From the NCBI GenBank assembly GCA_927417275.1, contig CAKMJV010000025.1, positions 1-42,319 of the forward strand: DNA of 42,319 bases, in the 5' to 3' direction. Position 1 is the stretch's first letter. Each line of letters starts with the position of its first letter. The notes beneath the pieces are model-generated. The model searched no databases. It was not told where the DNA came from and was given only the letters and a program-made list of their open reading frames with translations. The position numbers and the translations under genes were made by a program. Below, one piece after another: positions 17,559 through 26,598 of the stretch. This DNA is from an uncultured Clostridia bacterium. GTDB taxonomy: Bacteria; Bacillota; Clostridia; Peptostreptococcales; Acidaminobacteraceae.

Positions 17559-18509
17559 ATGCACTATTATGAATTGACTGTAAAAACAAGTGTTGAAGCC
17601 ATAGATGCAGTAACAAATCTTTTATATCATCATGGCGCAACAGGCGTTATGATCTTAAATCCTGAGGATGCAGATTTTAATAATAAAGAAGAAGGCAAAT
17701 GGGATTATTATGACCCTCAAAATCTTACACTTGATTTTGAAGGGGCACTGCTCACTGGATATTTTGAAGACCAAGACATGAGCGCTTTGAAAGCAGAATT
17801 TTTAGAAAGTTTGATTGCTTTAAAAGCATTTGAAATAGAAATTGGAATGGGTGAAGTCGATTACAAAGAAATTTTCCCTTCCGAATGGGAGAATGAGTGG
17901 AAAAAGTACTTTAAACCTTTTCGATTGGGCAACAGAATCGTAGTAAAGCCCACATGGGAACAGTTTGATGTTCAACCTGAAGATTTAATTATAGAAATAG
18001 ATCCGGGGAACTCTTTTGGATCTGGTACACATGAAACGACATCGATGTGTATCGAAATGTTAGAAAAATATATGAAACCTACTGATACCGTTATCGATGT
18101 GGGCTGTGGCAGTGGCATATTATCCATAGCAGCTGGTCTATTAGGTGCAAAGGGGATCGTTGCGGTTGATATCGATGCATTAGCGGTAGAAACATCTAAA
18201 GAGAATATTAAACTGAATGGTCTCGAAGCAGTAACGGACGTCAGACAAGGCGATTTACTATCGGTCATTTCAGAACAAGCTGATGTGGTGGTTGCAAATA
18301 TCATAGCGGACATTATCGTAATGCTTGCTGATGATATCGATAAAGTCTTAAAGCCTAATGGATTATTTATCAGTTCAGGGATCATCAACACGAAAGCCGA
18401 GTGGGTTTTAGAATCACTAAAAGCCCGTGATTTTGAAATCATAGAGTATGTAATTAAAGGCGAATGGGCAGCCGTTGTATCAAAAAAGAAAAGTGGTGAA
18501 AATGCATAG
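17559..18509 (+). CDS. prmA: ribosomal protein L11 methyltransferase
   Basis: SAM-dependent enzyme that trimethylates ribosomal protein L11. The N-terminal substrate-recognition domain contains EWENEWKKYFKPFRLG. The catalytic domain follows, with DPGNSFGSGTHETTSMC, motif I VIDVGCGSGILSIAAGLLGA and the motif NIIADI, all diagnostic. Length is 316 residues, as usual. ATG follows GAGGT by a short spacer. Its stop overlaps the rsmE start by 8 bases, so prmA, rsmE and mtaB form a tightly coupled unit. A separate promoter between the dnaJ terminator and prmA is likely but I could not pick one with confidence. Confidence 0.95.
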   Translation: MHYYELTVKTSVEAIDAVTNLLYHHGATGVMILNPEDADFNNKEEGKWDYYDPQNLTLDFEGALLTGYFEDQDMSALKAEFLESLIALKAFEIEIGMGEVDYKEIFPSEWENEWKKYFKPFRLGNRIVVKPTWEQFDVQPEDLIIEIDPGNSFGSGTHETTSMCIEMLEKYMKPTDTVIDVGCGSGILSIAAGLLGAKGIVAVDIDALAVETSKENIKLNGLEAVTDVRQGDLLSVISEQADVVVANIIADIIVMLADDIDKVLKPNGLFISSGIINTKAEWVLESLKARDFEIIEYVIKGEWAAVVSKKKSGENA

Positions 18510-19254
18510 ATTTTTTTTAGAACCGGAAGATCAAATGGAATCAAATCGAGTCAGATTATTAAATAGTGAGACAGTAAATCACTTGGTAAAAGTCCTTCGT
18601 GTAAAAAAAGACGAAGCTGTGGAGATCGTCACAGAAAATGAAGTGTTACGTACGCATGTTGAAGCCATCGGACAGGGGGATGTCTCTTTAGTTATCGATG
18701 AAAAGTTACCGCATCAAAATGAATTGCCCTATCAATTAGACCTTTTTCAATGTTTGCCTAAAGGACAGAAGTTGGAATTGATTTTACAAAAAAATGTAGA
18801 GTTGGGTGTGACCAGCTTTTATTTGGTACATGCCAATCGGTGCGTTGTAGACTATAAACCAAAAGATGTGCCGAAAAAATTGGAGCGCTTATCACGCATT
18901 ATCAAAGAAGCCGCGAAACAGTCAAAGCGCGATGTGATTCCAAGTTTGAATGGTATTTTATCGATTAAAGATGTTGAAGGATTGGTCGCTGCATACGATT
19001 GTTTTATGATTTTATATGAGCGAGAAGATGCGATGTCATTAAAGAAAAAACTTAAACAATTTGCTGGAAAGCGCCTCGCTGTGTTCATTGGACCAGAAGG
19101 CGGACTTGATCTTGGAGAAGTAGAACGATTGGTTCAAAGCGGTGCACACTCAATTACGCTTGGAAAACGCATTTTACGTACGGAGACTGCGGGACTTGTA
19201 GCCGTAGCCAATATTCAATTTGCTTTAGAAAATGAGGGAGAATTCGATGAATAA
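18502..19254 (+). CDS. rsmE: 16S rRNA m3U1498 methyltransferase
   Basis: SPOUT-family enzyme that methylates N3 of U1498 in 16S rRNA. The N-terminal PUA-like domain has HRFFLEPEDQ and HLVKVLRVKK. The trefoil-knot SAM site carries FIGPEGGLDLGEV and ITLGKRILRTETAGL, diagnostic for RsmE (B. subtilis YqeU). The 250-residue length fits. ATG 18502 lies inside the end of prmA, and the gene end overlaps mtaB by 8 bases, suggesting translational coupling. Confidence 0.95.
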   Translation: MHRFFLEPEDQMESNRVRLLNSETVNHLVKVLRVKKDEAVEIVTENEVLRTHVEAIGQGDVSLVIDEKLPHQNELPYQLDLFQCLPKGQKLELILQKNVELGVTSFYLVHANRCVVDYKPKDVPKKLERLSRIIKEAAKQSKRDVIPSLNGILSIKDVEGLVAAYDCFMILYEREDAMSLKKKLKQFAGKRLAVFIGPEGGLDLGEVERLVQSGAHSITLGKRILRTETAGLVAVANIQFALENEGEFDE

Positions 19255-20551
19255 AGTGGCATTTGTAACACTCGGTTGCAAAACCAATCAGTATGAGACC
19301 GATGCCTTAATGGATATCTTTTATAAAAACAGATTCGACGTGGTTGATTATGATGATTTCGCAAATATTTATGTTATAAACACCTGTACTGTGACACATG
19401 TGGGGGATAAAAAATCTCGACAAATGATTCGCCGTGCAAAGAAAAATAACCCTGACAGTATCGTGGTGGTCTGTGGGTGTTATGCACAAATATCGCCCGA
19501 TGAAGTGGCTGCGATAGACGATGTAGACATCGTCATCGGCACGGATTCAAGAAATCAAATTCTGGATTATATTAAGCATTATCAATCTGGACAAACCGAA
19601 AAACCATATATAATCGTAGAAGACATCATGAAGATAAAGGTCTTTGAAGAAATGTCCGTTTCACAGGTTATGACGCATACACGTGCTTTTATAAAGATTC
19701 AAGAAGGTTGTAATCAATATTGCTCATATTGTATTATTCCATATGCAAGGGGACAAGTGCGCAGCAGAACTTTAAATCACATTTTAGATGAAGTGCGTCT
19801 ATTAACCGAAAAAGGCTATCAGGAGTTTGTTTTAACAGGTATTCATATTGGTTCATATGGTTTAGATTTAAAGGATATAACCTTAATCGATTTGCTAGAA
19901 GCACTCCATGAAATAGAAGGTGTTAAGCGTATTCGTATTGGCTCTGTTGAACCGAGATTAATAACAGATGATTTTATCAATCGGTTAAAACATTTACCTA
20001 AAGTGTGTGACCATTTTCATCTTTCATTACAAAGCGGATCGACGACTGTTCTCAAACGTATGAATCGCAAGTATACGCCGGATGACTTCTTAGCTTCAGT
20101 CGCAAGACTTAGAAGCATTTATGATGCACCTTCACTAACGACGGATCTCATCGTGGGATTTCCAGGTGAAACAGAAGATGAGTTTTCAGAAACCTTGGCC
20201 TTCGTAGAAAAAGTTGCATTTAGTGAAATTCATGTTTTTCAGTTCTCTAAACGTGAAGGGACACCAGCAGCAACGATGGCAGATCAAATCGAAAGTCGTG
20301 TAAAAAAAGCCAGAAGTGAAAAACTCATTCAATTGGGGAACCAACTAAATTATGCTTATAAAAAGCAGTTTAATGGACAAGTTCTTGATGTTTTGGTTGA
20401 AGAAATAAAAAGCCAAATGATCATAGGACATTCTTCAAATTATCTTAACGTACAAATAGAAGCCTCCAATTGTAGTCCAAAACAAGGTGAAATCGTAAAA
20501 GTAACCGCTATGATGGATGAAAATGAAAAAATAATCGGAAAAATGCTATAA
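19247..20551 (+). CDS. mtaB: tRNA t6A37 methylthiotransferase MtaB
   Basis: Radical-SAM enzyme that converts t6A at tRNA position 37 to ms2t6A, improving decoding of ANN codons. The N-terminal UPF0004 domain binds one cluster with LGCKTNQYETDAL (9-21), INTCTVTHVGDKKSRQ and VCGCYAQ. The radical-SAM motif is Cys155-X3-Cys159-X2-Cys162 in GCNQYCSYCIIPYARG. A TRAM domain forms the C-terminus. CKTNQ and THVGDKKSRQ point to MtaB rather than MiaB or RimO. Length 434 residues; start ATG overlaps the rsmE stop. Confidence 0.95.
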   Translation: MNKVAFVTLGCKTNQYETDALMDIFYKNRFDVVDYDDFANIYVINTCTVTHVGDKKSRQMIRRAKKNNPDSIVVVCGCYAQISPDEVAAIDDVDIVIGTDSRNQILDYIKHYQSGQTEKPYIIVEDIMKIKVFEEMSVSQVMTHTRAFIKIQEGCNQYCSYCIIPYARGQVRSRTLNHILDEVRLLTEKGYQEFVLTGIHIGSYGLDLKDITLIDLLEALHEIEGVKRIRIGSVEPRLITDDFINRLKHLPKVCDHFHLSLQSGSTTVLKRMNRKYTPDDFLASVARLRSIYDAPSLTTDLIVGFPGETEDEFSETLAFVEKVAFSEIHVFQFSKREGTPAATMADQIESRVKKARSEKLIQLGNQLNYAYKKQFNGQVLDVLVEEIKSQMIIGHSSNYLNVQIEASNCSPKQGEIVKVTAMMDENEKIIGKML

Positions 20552-20589
20552 AATCAAATAAATAGTTATCTTATAACGCTAAATTTTGA

Positions 20590-20595
20590 TATAAT
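20590..20595 (+). promoter_or_regulatory. candidate -10 box for the HIT-family gene
   Basis: A perfect TATAAT stands 34 bases before the start codon of the HIT gene. The upstream hexamers (TTATCT at 18 bases) are poor, so only the -10 is supported. Confidence 0.4.
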
Positions 20596-20629
20596 AAGTT
20601 AGAAAAAACGTGAAGGGAGGTGTTATCAA

Positions 20630-20971
20630 ATGGATTGTATATTTTGTAAGATTATAAACGGCGAAATTCCGTCATCAAAAGTTTATGAAGATGATTTGGT
20701 TTATGCATTTAAAGACATCAATCCTGAAGCGCCCATTCATGTTTTAATCGTGCCTAAAAAACACATTGAATCCGCACATCAGATTGACGAATCAGATTTT
20801 CAAAGCGTTGGACACATTCACCTCATCGCGCAACAGATTGCAAAAGAAAGTGGCATAGATCAAAGTGGATACCGTTTACTTACAAATATCGGTAAAGACG
20901 GCGGTCAAAGTGTGTCACACTTGCATTATCACTTGTTGGGTGGTCGTCAACTCAAATGGCCACCAGGCTAG
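20630..20971 (+). CDS. hinT: HIT-family nucleotide-binding hydrolase (HinT-like)
   Basis: Small histidine-triad protein that typically hydrolyses purine nucleoside phosphoramidates. The triad HLHYH (His97, 99, 101) is intact, followed by LLGGRQLKWPPG, which matches the Hint branch. CIFC (Cys3, Cys6) and HVLIVPKKH (37-45) are also typical. At 113 residues the length is normal. GGGAGGTG precedes the ATG. The physiological substrate is unknown, as for most bacterial relatives. Confidence 0.93.
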   Translation: MDCIFCKIINGEIPSSKVYEDDLVYAFKDINPEAPIHVLIVPKKHIESAHQIDESDFQSVGHIHLIAQQIAKESGIDQSGYRLLTNIGKDGGQSVSHLHYHLLGGRQLKWPPG

Positions 20972-21009
20972 TTGAGTGACAAAAGTTGTATAAAAATTCT
21001 TAATAGTGA

Positions 21010-21038
21010 TTGTTTTTTGAGTACAAATGGTGTATAAT
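21010..21038 (+). promoter_or_regulatory. rpsU promoter
   Basis: TTGTTT (21010-21015) and a perfect TATAAT (21033-21038) are 17 bases apart, giving a leader of about 60 bases before rpsU. Confidence 0.6.
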
Positions 21039-21107
21039 TACAAGGTATGTTCTAGGTACATTCCTCTGTACTATTAAAGAATCTATTAACGGAGGGAGGG
21101 AATGTGA

Positions 21108-21290
21108 ATGTCTGGCATCAAAGTTGGAGAAAATGAGAGTATTGATAGTGCTTTAAAAAGATTTAAGAGAGAAACATCTAAAGCTGGCGTAATGGCTGAG
21201 ATTAAGAAAAGAAGACATTACGAGAAGCCTAGTGTAAAGCGTAAAAAGAAATCTGAAGCAGCTAGAAAGAAAAAGAAAAAGCAGTTTTAG
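21108..21290 (+). CDS. rpsU: 30S ribosomal protein S21
   Basis: Small basic protein near the anti-Shine-Dalgarno end of 16S rRNA, important for initiation. The 60-residue sequence has the family core, [23 protein letters not shown], followed by KRRHYEKPS and a poly-basic tail of Lys/Arg. A purine-rich GGAGGGAGGG precedes the start. It is followed 14 bases later by yqeY, the usual pairing. Confidence 0.97.
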   Translation: MSGIKVGENESIDSALKRFKRETSKAGVMAEIKKRRHYEKPSVKRKKKSEAARKKKKKQF

Positions 21291-21304
21291 TGAGAGGTGA
21301 ATAA

Positions 21305-21751
21305 ATGTCACTAAAAGATTTGCTCATGGATGATTTAAAAGTAGCTATGAGAGATAAAGATGTACTCCGAAAATCTGTCGTAACGATGCTTCGTGCTGCT
21401 GTAAAGCAAATTGAAGTGGATCAACGTATAGAATTAGAAGATGATGCGATCATTGATATTATAGCAAAACAAATCAAACAGAAAAATAATGCCATTACGG
21501 AATTTCAAAATGGCAACCGTCAAGATCTAGTAGATTTGACAAATCAAGAAATACAGATTCTTATGAAATACTTACCTGAACAACTATCAGAAGATGAAGT
21601 CTTTACGATTGTAAAAGATGCGATTCAGCAAACTGGCGCGACATCGATGAAGGATATGGGTAAGGTGATGGGAATCGTCACAAATGCGACCAAAGGTAAA
21701 GCCGATGGTAAGCTCATAGCCGACTTAGTAAAGAAAGCCTTGAGTAATTAG
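21305..21751 (+). CDS. yqeY: GatB/YqeY domain protein
   Basis: A 148-residue helical protein of the YqeY family, which shares a fold with the tRNA-binding tail of the amidotransferase subunit GatB. A role in tRNA or translation is suggested but not proved. The family motifs are SLKDLLMDDLKVAMRDKD at the start, YLPEQLSEDEV near residue 90, and DMGKVMGIVTNATKGKADGK near the end. AGAGGTG precedes the ATG. A strong terminator follows directly. Confidence 0.93.
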   Translation: MSLKDLLMDDLKVAMRDKDVLRKSVVTMLRAAVKQIEVDQRIELEDDAIIDIIAKQIKQKNNAITEFQNGNRQDLVDLTNQEIQILMKYLPEQLSEDEVFTIVKDAIQQTGATSMKDMGKVMGIVTNATKGKADGKLIADLVKKALSN

Positions 21752-21774
21752 CAATTATGTGAAAATATAAGTTA

Positions 21775-21811
21775 AGTGGCATATCCTTTGGATATGCCAC
21801 TAATTTTTTTT
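21775..21811 (+). terminator. strong intrinsic terminator after yqeY
   Basis: A perfect 12-bp stem, AGTGGCATATCC (21775-21786) with GGATATGCCACT (21790-21801), closes a 3-base loop and is followed by AA and eight T. It cleanly ends the rpsU-yqeY unit. Confidence 0.93.
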
Positions 21812-21869
21812 GATGGGATTTATCGCTTCATTTATGTTAAAATAAATGTAACATTTGAGGAGGTTATGT

Positions 21870-22859
21870 ATGACAGCTGTCACAGTTAAAAAGATGTTAC
21901 TTAATGATTTTAGTGCTTTTCATTTATTGTTTGGCAACTTAGATGAAAATATTATTTTATTGGAAAAAGCTTTTGATGTAAACATAACTTCAAGAGATGG
22001 CGAAATCATTTTGAAAGGTGAATCCGCTCAAATAGATCGTGTTGAAGAAGTCCTTCAAGTTTTGGTTAAAAACATCCAAGCAGGTGAAGTAATCGATAAA
22101 CAACGTGTTAATTATGTTATTCAATCTGTTAATGTGGGCGATGGAAAAAAACTAGAGGACATTAGCAAGACGTTTATTTGTGTCACATCTCGAGGCAAAT
22201 ATATTAAGCCAAAAACCATCGGACAAAACCAATATATAAAAGAAATTCAAAAGAAAGACCTCGTATTTGGTCTTGGCCCAGCGGGTACTGGTAAAACGTA
22301 TTTAGCAGTTGCTATGGCCATTAGAGCATTTAAAAATAATGAAGTTAGTAAGATTATCATAACGCGACCAGCGGTAGAAGCAGGCGAGAATCTTGGTTTT
22401 TTACCAGGTGATTTGCAAATGAAAGTAGATCCTTATTTAAGACCGCTTTACGATGCCTTATTTGATATATTGGGAACAGATGCTTTTAACTCTTTTAAAG
22501 AACGCGGTTTAATCGAAATTGCCCCCCTTGCCTATATGAGAGGGCGAACACTCGATAATGCATTCATTATATTAGATGAGGCTCAAAATACCACACGGGA
22601 GCAAATGAAGATGTTTTTAACGCGATTTGGATTCCGATCAAAAGTCGTCGTTAATGGCGATGTTTCTCAGATCGATTTACCATCTGGACGAAAATCTGGA
22701 TTGGTACATGCCATTGAAGTACTCAGTACAGTTGATGATATTGGATTTGTTTATCTAACGGATCGTGACGTTGTACGTCACGAGTTGGTAAAGAAGATTA
22801 TACTCGAATATGATAAATATGAGAAAGCACATAAGGATGTGAAAAATGGCCAAAATTAA
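21870..22859 (+). CDS. phoH: PhoH-family ATPase (YbeZ)
   Basis: Cytoplasmic P-loop ATPase that works with YbeY in rRNA maturation in bacteria where it has been studied. Walker A is GPAGTGKT (136-143), Walker B is IILDEAQN (about 233-240), and NGDVSQIDLP is the sensor region. The N-terminal 90 residues resemble the family's KH-like or SpoVS-like start. A TTG at 21855 would place the ribosome binding site inside the gene; ATG 21870 is 6 bases after GGAGG (329 residues). The end overlaps pgpH by 14 bases. YqfC and YqfD genes, often just upstream in sporulating relatives, are absent. Confidence 0.95.
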   Translation: MTAVTVKKMLLNDFSAFHLLFGNLDENIILLEKAFDVNITSRDGEIILKGESAQIDRVEEVLQVLVKNIQAGEVIDKQRVNYVIQSVNVGDGKKLEDISKTFICVTSRGKYIKPKTIGQNQYIKEIQKKDLVFGLGPAGTGKTYLAVAMAIRAFKNNEVSKIIITRPAVEAGENLGFLPGDLQMKVDPYLRPLYDALFDILGTDAFNSFKERGLIEIAPLAYMRGRTLDNAFIILDEAQNTTREQMKMFLTRFGFRSKVVVNGDVSQIDLPSGRKSGLVHAIEVLSTVDDIGFVYLTDRDVVRHELVKKIILEYDKYEKAHKDVKNGQN

Positions 22860-24987
22860 ACCATCAAAACCAGCTAAGAAACAGTCTCAAATAAGACGCA
22901 AGCTAAATAAACGGATAAAAAATAAACCTTTATATATTAATTTTGCTATTATGATCGTTTGTTTTATTATCGTATTTTCTACACTAAATAGTTCGAGTTT
23001 TTATGGCATTTATAATTATCAAGTGGATCATGTGGTAAAAGAAGACATCTATTTGCACAAAGACATCATAGATGAAGTGGCTACGGAAGCGCTAAAAGAA
23101 AAAAAAGCCTTGGAAGTTCAACCCATCATGTATGTTGATTTTTCAAAACAGGTAGAATCTAAAAAGGCTTTAACAGAGTTTTTCACACGCCTAATTGAAA
23201 CCAAATCGGATTATGCTTCTGACTTGGAATTAATGAAAAGAATTTATGCAGGGATAGAAAGAAGAAATCAATATGCATTAACGCCTGAAGAATTAATGCA
23301 GTTAGCCACCTTATCCGTAGAAAAGTTGAATTTGATTCAAAATTATGCTGTAGATATTACCGTAGAAAACATGTCTAACGGTTTAACAACCGCTGATCTG
23401 AATTCAGCAATTACAAATATAGAAAACTATGTTTTGAGTCAAACCGATATTACTGATTTTGAGAAAACCGTGCTTATTAAGTTTATCAAGGGTGCTTTGG
23501 TTGAAAATAAGTTTGTCGATGAAATTAAAACGGCTGAAGCGATAAAAGTTGAAATTGAAAAAATAGAAGAAGTTACTTATCCAAAAGACATGTTGTTTGT
23601 GTCTAAAGGTACGCGATTAGATGAAAAGACGCACTACTTGCTCATGCAAGGAGGAATGCTCGTAGAGTCAAGAGTGGATCATTACATTATGCTGCTTGGC
23701 CTTTTTATCCTCTTACTCATGTTGTGGGGAATCTTACATTTGTACTTATCATACTTTGAAAAAACAGTGCTCTCTACGACAAAAAAGTATGGCATACTAA
23801 TGAGTTTGTTTTTGGTCTTTTTTTTAAGTGCACAGTTTTTTTATGAAATGAATCCTTACTTGATTCCTTTACCTGCATTTTCTGTCTTGGCAAGCATTAT
23901 GATCACGCCAACAGTTGCCATTTATTTTGGTATAGGTCTTTTAATCATCATTTCATTATGGACGGGTTTATCAGCTTATACCATGATCGCTTATTTAATG
24001 ACGATTATGATTACGCGTGCCTTAGTAAAAAACATTAAGACCAGATCCCAGATGGTTGGTATCGGACTATATGTTTCACTGGTGTTAATGTTATTTACGC
24101 TCACGCAAAATCTAATCAACAAATCGGATTTATCACAATTGCCATTTGACATACTTTTTTCAGCGGCAAATGGTATCATATGTACCATTATAAGCATAGG
24201 GATTATGCCATTTTTCGAGAGTTTTTTTGGTGTTTTAACGCCTTTTAAACTCCTTGAATTATCAAATCCTAACAGACCACTCCTCAAACGTATGCTCATA
24301 GAAGCCCCTGGCACTTACCACCACAGTATCCTCGTGGGCAATTTGGCGGAAACAGCAGCACATGATGTTGGCGCTAATAGTTTACTAACCCGTGTAGCCT
24401 CATTTTATCATGATGTTGGTAAACTTGAACGCCCATACTACTATAAAGAGAATCAAATGGGGTCGGATAATCCACATGATAAATTACCCCCTCAAGTCAG
24501 TGCAAATTTCATAAAAAATCATATGACATATGGTGTTGATTTGCTCGAGAAGAACAAATTGCCAAAAGAAATTATCGATGTGGTTAAAGCGCACCATGGC
24601 ACGTCACTCATTAAATATTTTTATCATAGGGAGCAAATTAACAATCCAGAGGTCGATGTAACCAAGTTTTTATATGGGGGACCGAGACCGGATACTAAAG
24701 AAGCCGTAATCTTGATGCTTGCTGATTCAGTAGAAGCAGCAGTAAGAAGTGTGGAACAGCCCACTAAAGATTCTATTACGCAATTGATCGATAAAATTGT
24801 TAATCAAAAAATCGCTGAAAATCAATTGGCGACTGCTGAGATCACATTTAATGAATTAGAAGTAATTAAAGCATCATTTTTAAAAGTATTAAGTGGTATC
24901 TTTCATGAAAGAATTGCCTATCCTGAAATAAATATGGATCAAATATCAAAAACAGCATTTGACAAGACAGATGAAAAGGAGTCCTAA
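22846..24987 (+). CDS. pgpH: 7TM HD-domain cyclic-di-AMP phosphodiesterase PgpH
   Basis: Membrane phosphodiesterase of the 7TMR-HD family (B. subtilis YqfF), which degrades c-di-AMP and so affects potassium and wall homeostasis. After a basic start comes one membrane segment (about 30-50), a large extracytoplasmic 7TMR-HDED domain (about 50-275), and seven helices to about 465. The cytoplasmic HD domain has paired His492-His493 and the HD dyad His522-Asp523, then AHHGTSLIKYFY and DSVEAAVRS. All metal ligands appear intact. Length 713 residues is standard. It starts within the last codons of phoH and is followed 2 bases later by ybeY. Confidence 0.94.
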   Translation: MAKIKPSKPAKKQSQIRRKLNKRIKNKPLYINFAIMIVCFIIVFSTLNSSSFYGIYNYQVDHVVKEDIYLHKDIIDEVATEALKEKKALEVQPIMYVDFSKQVESKKALTEFFTRLIETKSDYASDLELMKRIYAGIERRNQYALTPEELMQLATLSVEKLNLIQNYAVDITVENMSNGLTTADLNSAITNIENYVLSQTDITDFEKTVLIKFIKGALVENKFVDEIKTAEAIKVEIEKIEEVTYPKDMLFVSKGTRLDEKTHYLLMQGGMLVESRVDHYIMLLGLFILLLMLWGILHLYLSYFEKTVLSTTKKYGILMSLFLVFFLSAQFFYEMNPYLIPLPAFSVLASIMITPTVAIYFGIGLLIIISLWTGLSAYTMIAYLMTIMITRALVKNIKTRSQMVGIGLYVSLVLMLFTLTQNLINKSDLSQLPFDILFSAANGIICTIISIGIMPFFESFFGVLTPFKLLELSNPNRPLLKRMLIEAPGTYHHSILVGNLAETAAHDVGANSLLTRVASFYHDVGKLERPYYYKENQMGSDNPHDKLPPQVSANFIKNHMTYGVDLLEKNKLPKEIIDVVKAHHGTSLIKYFYHREQINNPEVDVTKFLYGGPRPDTKEAVILMLADSVEAAVRSVEQPTKDSITQLIDKIVNQKIAENQLATAEITFNELEVIKASFLKVLSGIFHERIAYPEINMDQISKTAFDKTDEKES

Positions 24988-24989
24988 AT

Positions 24990-25472
24990 ATGTTGGTTGA
25001 AATATTAAATGAAACAACCATTAAATTGGCTGATGAAATGGAGAGTTTAATTGTAAAAGCTACAGATAAAGTACTGGAGTACGAAGGATTCGATGTGGAT
25101 GGTGAAGTGAGTGTATTATTTGTAGATGATTTAAAAATTAAAAACTTAAACGCCACATATAGAAATAAAGATGAAGTAACAGATGTTTTATCATTTCCTC
25201 AATATACGTCGTTAAAGGATGATGGTATCAATGAGCCTTTTATCTATTTGGGTGATGTCGTAATCTCTTTAGAACAGGCATTAAGGCAAGCAGAGGAGTT
25301 TGGGCATACGATTGAAAGAGAGATCGTCTACTTAACTGTACACAGTGTATTACATCTAATGGGGTATGACCATCTGGATGACGCGCAGAAAAAGGAAATG
25401 AGAAGCAAAGAGAAAACAGTTTTACATGCCTTAAAAATATACAAAAGCGATGATAAGGCGGAACATGCATGA
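24990..25472 (+). CDS. ybeY: endoribonuclease YbeY
   Basis: Single-strand-specific metallo-endoribonuclease for 16S rRNA 3' maturation and ribosome quality control. The zinc motif HSVLHLMGYDH gives His118, His122 and His128. RNKDEVTDVLSFP (58-70) and YLGDVVIS (86-93) are family signatures. Length is 160 residues. AAAGGAG precedes the ATG. The stop overlaps the next start as ATGA. The neighbourhood with phoH and era is functionally coherent. Confidence 0.96.
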   Translation: MLVEILNETTIKLADEMESLIVKATDKVLEYEGFDVDGEVSVLFVDDLKIKNLNATYRNKDEVTDVLSFPQYTSLKDDGINEPFIYLGDVVISLEQALRQAEEFGHTIEREIVYLTVHSVLHLMGYDHLDDAQKKEMRSKEKTVLHALKIYKSDDKAEHA

Positions 25473-26587
25473 AAATAAAACTCAATCATAAGCAAAAGCA
25501 AATGATCGGCATAAGCGCTGCGGTTCTCCTTTTGATCATTATGATCATCGTAGCAATTGTTAGCAGTAAACAGAAAGAAAAAGGAATCGCGGAGCAACCC
25601 ACTGTAAACATCGTTGTCCCTGAAACGACTGAAGAAACAACCGAGCAAACTGAACCAACCACAGAAACACTTGTTTATAACGAATACTATAACGTTTTGA
25701 CCGGTCAAATGACGGATGTGGATTTTACAACCAGACGTCCTCTCGTGGTCATGTTAGATAATTTATACTCGGCTCGACCTCAAGCTGCATTATCAGAGGC
25801 TGACGTTATTTATGAGATTTTAGCCGAAGGATTAATTACGCGCTATATGGCTGTGTTTTATGAAAATTTACCAGCGCATATAGGGCCTATAAGAAGTGCA
25901 AGACCTTATTTTGTGGAAAAGGCACTTGAGTTTAACCCCTATATTGTACATGTAGGTGGCTCCATGCAAGCGCTAAGTGACATAAAAAAATATAAAATGG
26001 CCGATATTGATGGTCTTGCCAGTGGTGCGTTTTGGAGAGAAAGCCATAAAAAAGCGCCACATAACATGTATTCTTCATCTGAAGTTTTACTTAAGGATGC
26101 CCTTAGATTGAAATATAATACACATGTTGACGTTTCATTTTTAAAGTTTAACGAAACGTATACTGAATTAGAAGGGAACAAAGCTTCAGAAATAAGTTTC
26201 GTTTACAAAGAACCTACACAATCTGATAAAATCGGTTATACGACTTCGTATAGTTATAACGAAGAAGATTTTCTTTATTATAGATATACTAATGGTAACC
26301 CACATGTCGATGAAAACGATCAAATCCAGCTTACTTGTACCAATATTCTCGTTCAATATGCTAAGACGCAAGTCATTGATAACGAAGGGCGTTTAAAAAT
26401 AGATTTAGTAGGCAAAGGTGAGGGTAAGTATTACACATCGGGAAGTTATATCGATGTCGTTTGGGAAAAATCGACACCTGATTCCGTCACGTATTTCTTT
26501 GATTTAGAAGGAGAACCTTTAAAATTAAATCCCGGAGTGACTTGGTTTCAAGTGATGAAAACTGGCAGTGTGGAAAAAATCAAATAA
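25469..26587 (+). CDS. DUF3048 (YerB-like) membrane-anchored protein
   Basis: A 372-residue extracytoplasmic protein of unknown function. Residues 12-32 form one hydrophobic anchor without a lipobox Cys, unlike the lipoprotein form seen in B. subtilis YerB. A Thr/Glu-rich linker (45-68) follows. The N-terminal DUF3048 domain contains PLVVMLDNLYSARPQ, ADVIYEILAEG, GPIRSARPY and HVGGS. A second domain ends with NPGVTWFQVMKTG, the DUF3048 C-terminal signature. It overlaps ybeY by ATGA and lies 11 bases before cdd, where dgkA is often located in Firmicutes, so it is part of this operon. Function cannot be assigned. Confidence 0.88.
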   Translation: MKIKLNHKQKQMIGISAAVLLLIIMIIVAIVSSKQKEKGIAEQPTVNIVVPETTEETTEQTEPTTETLVYNEYYNVLTGQMTDVDFTTRRPLVVMLDNLYSARPQAALSEADVIYEILAEGLITRYMAVFYENLPAHIGPIRSARPYFVEKALEFNPYIVHVGGSMQALSDIKKYKMADIDGLASGAFWRESHKKAPHNMYSSSEVLLKDALRLKYNTHVDVSFLKFNETYTELEGNKASEISFVYKEPTQSDKIGYTTSYSYNEEDFLYYRYTNGNPHVDENDQIQLTCTNILVQYAKTQVIDNEGRLKIDLVGKGEGKYYTSGSYIDVVWEKSTPDSVTYFFDLEGEPLKLNPGVTWFQVMKTGSVEKIK

Positions 26588-26598
26588 GAGGTGACACA

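Noticed and set aside
17972..18544. 190-residue open frame antisense to prmA and rsmE
   Set aside because: It spans the junction of two well-supported genes, has no ribosome binding site and a composition typical of a codon shadow (Ser/Ile/Thr-rich).
21039..21107. Possible structured autoregulatory leader for rpsU
   Set aside because: Only short GTAC repeats and 4-bp stems could be drawn, not enough to claim a regulatory structure.
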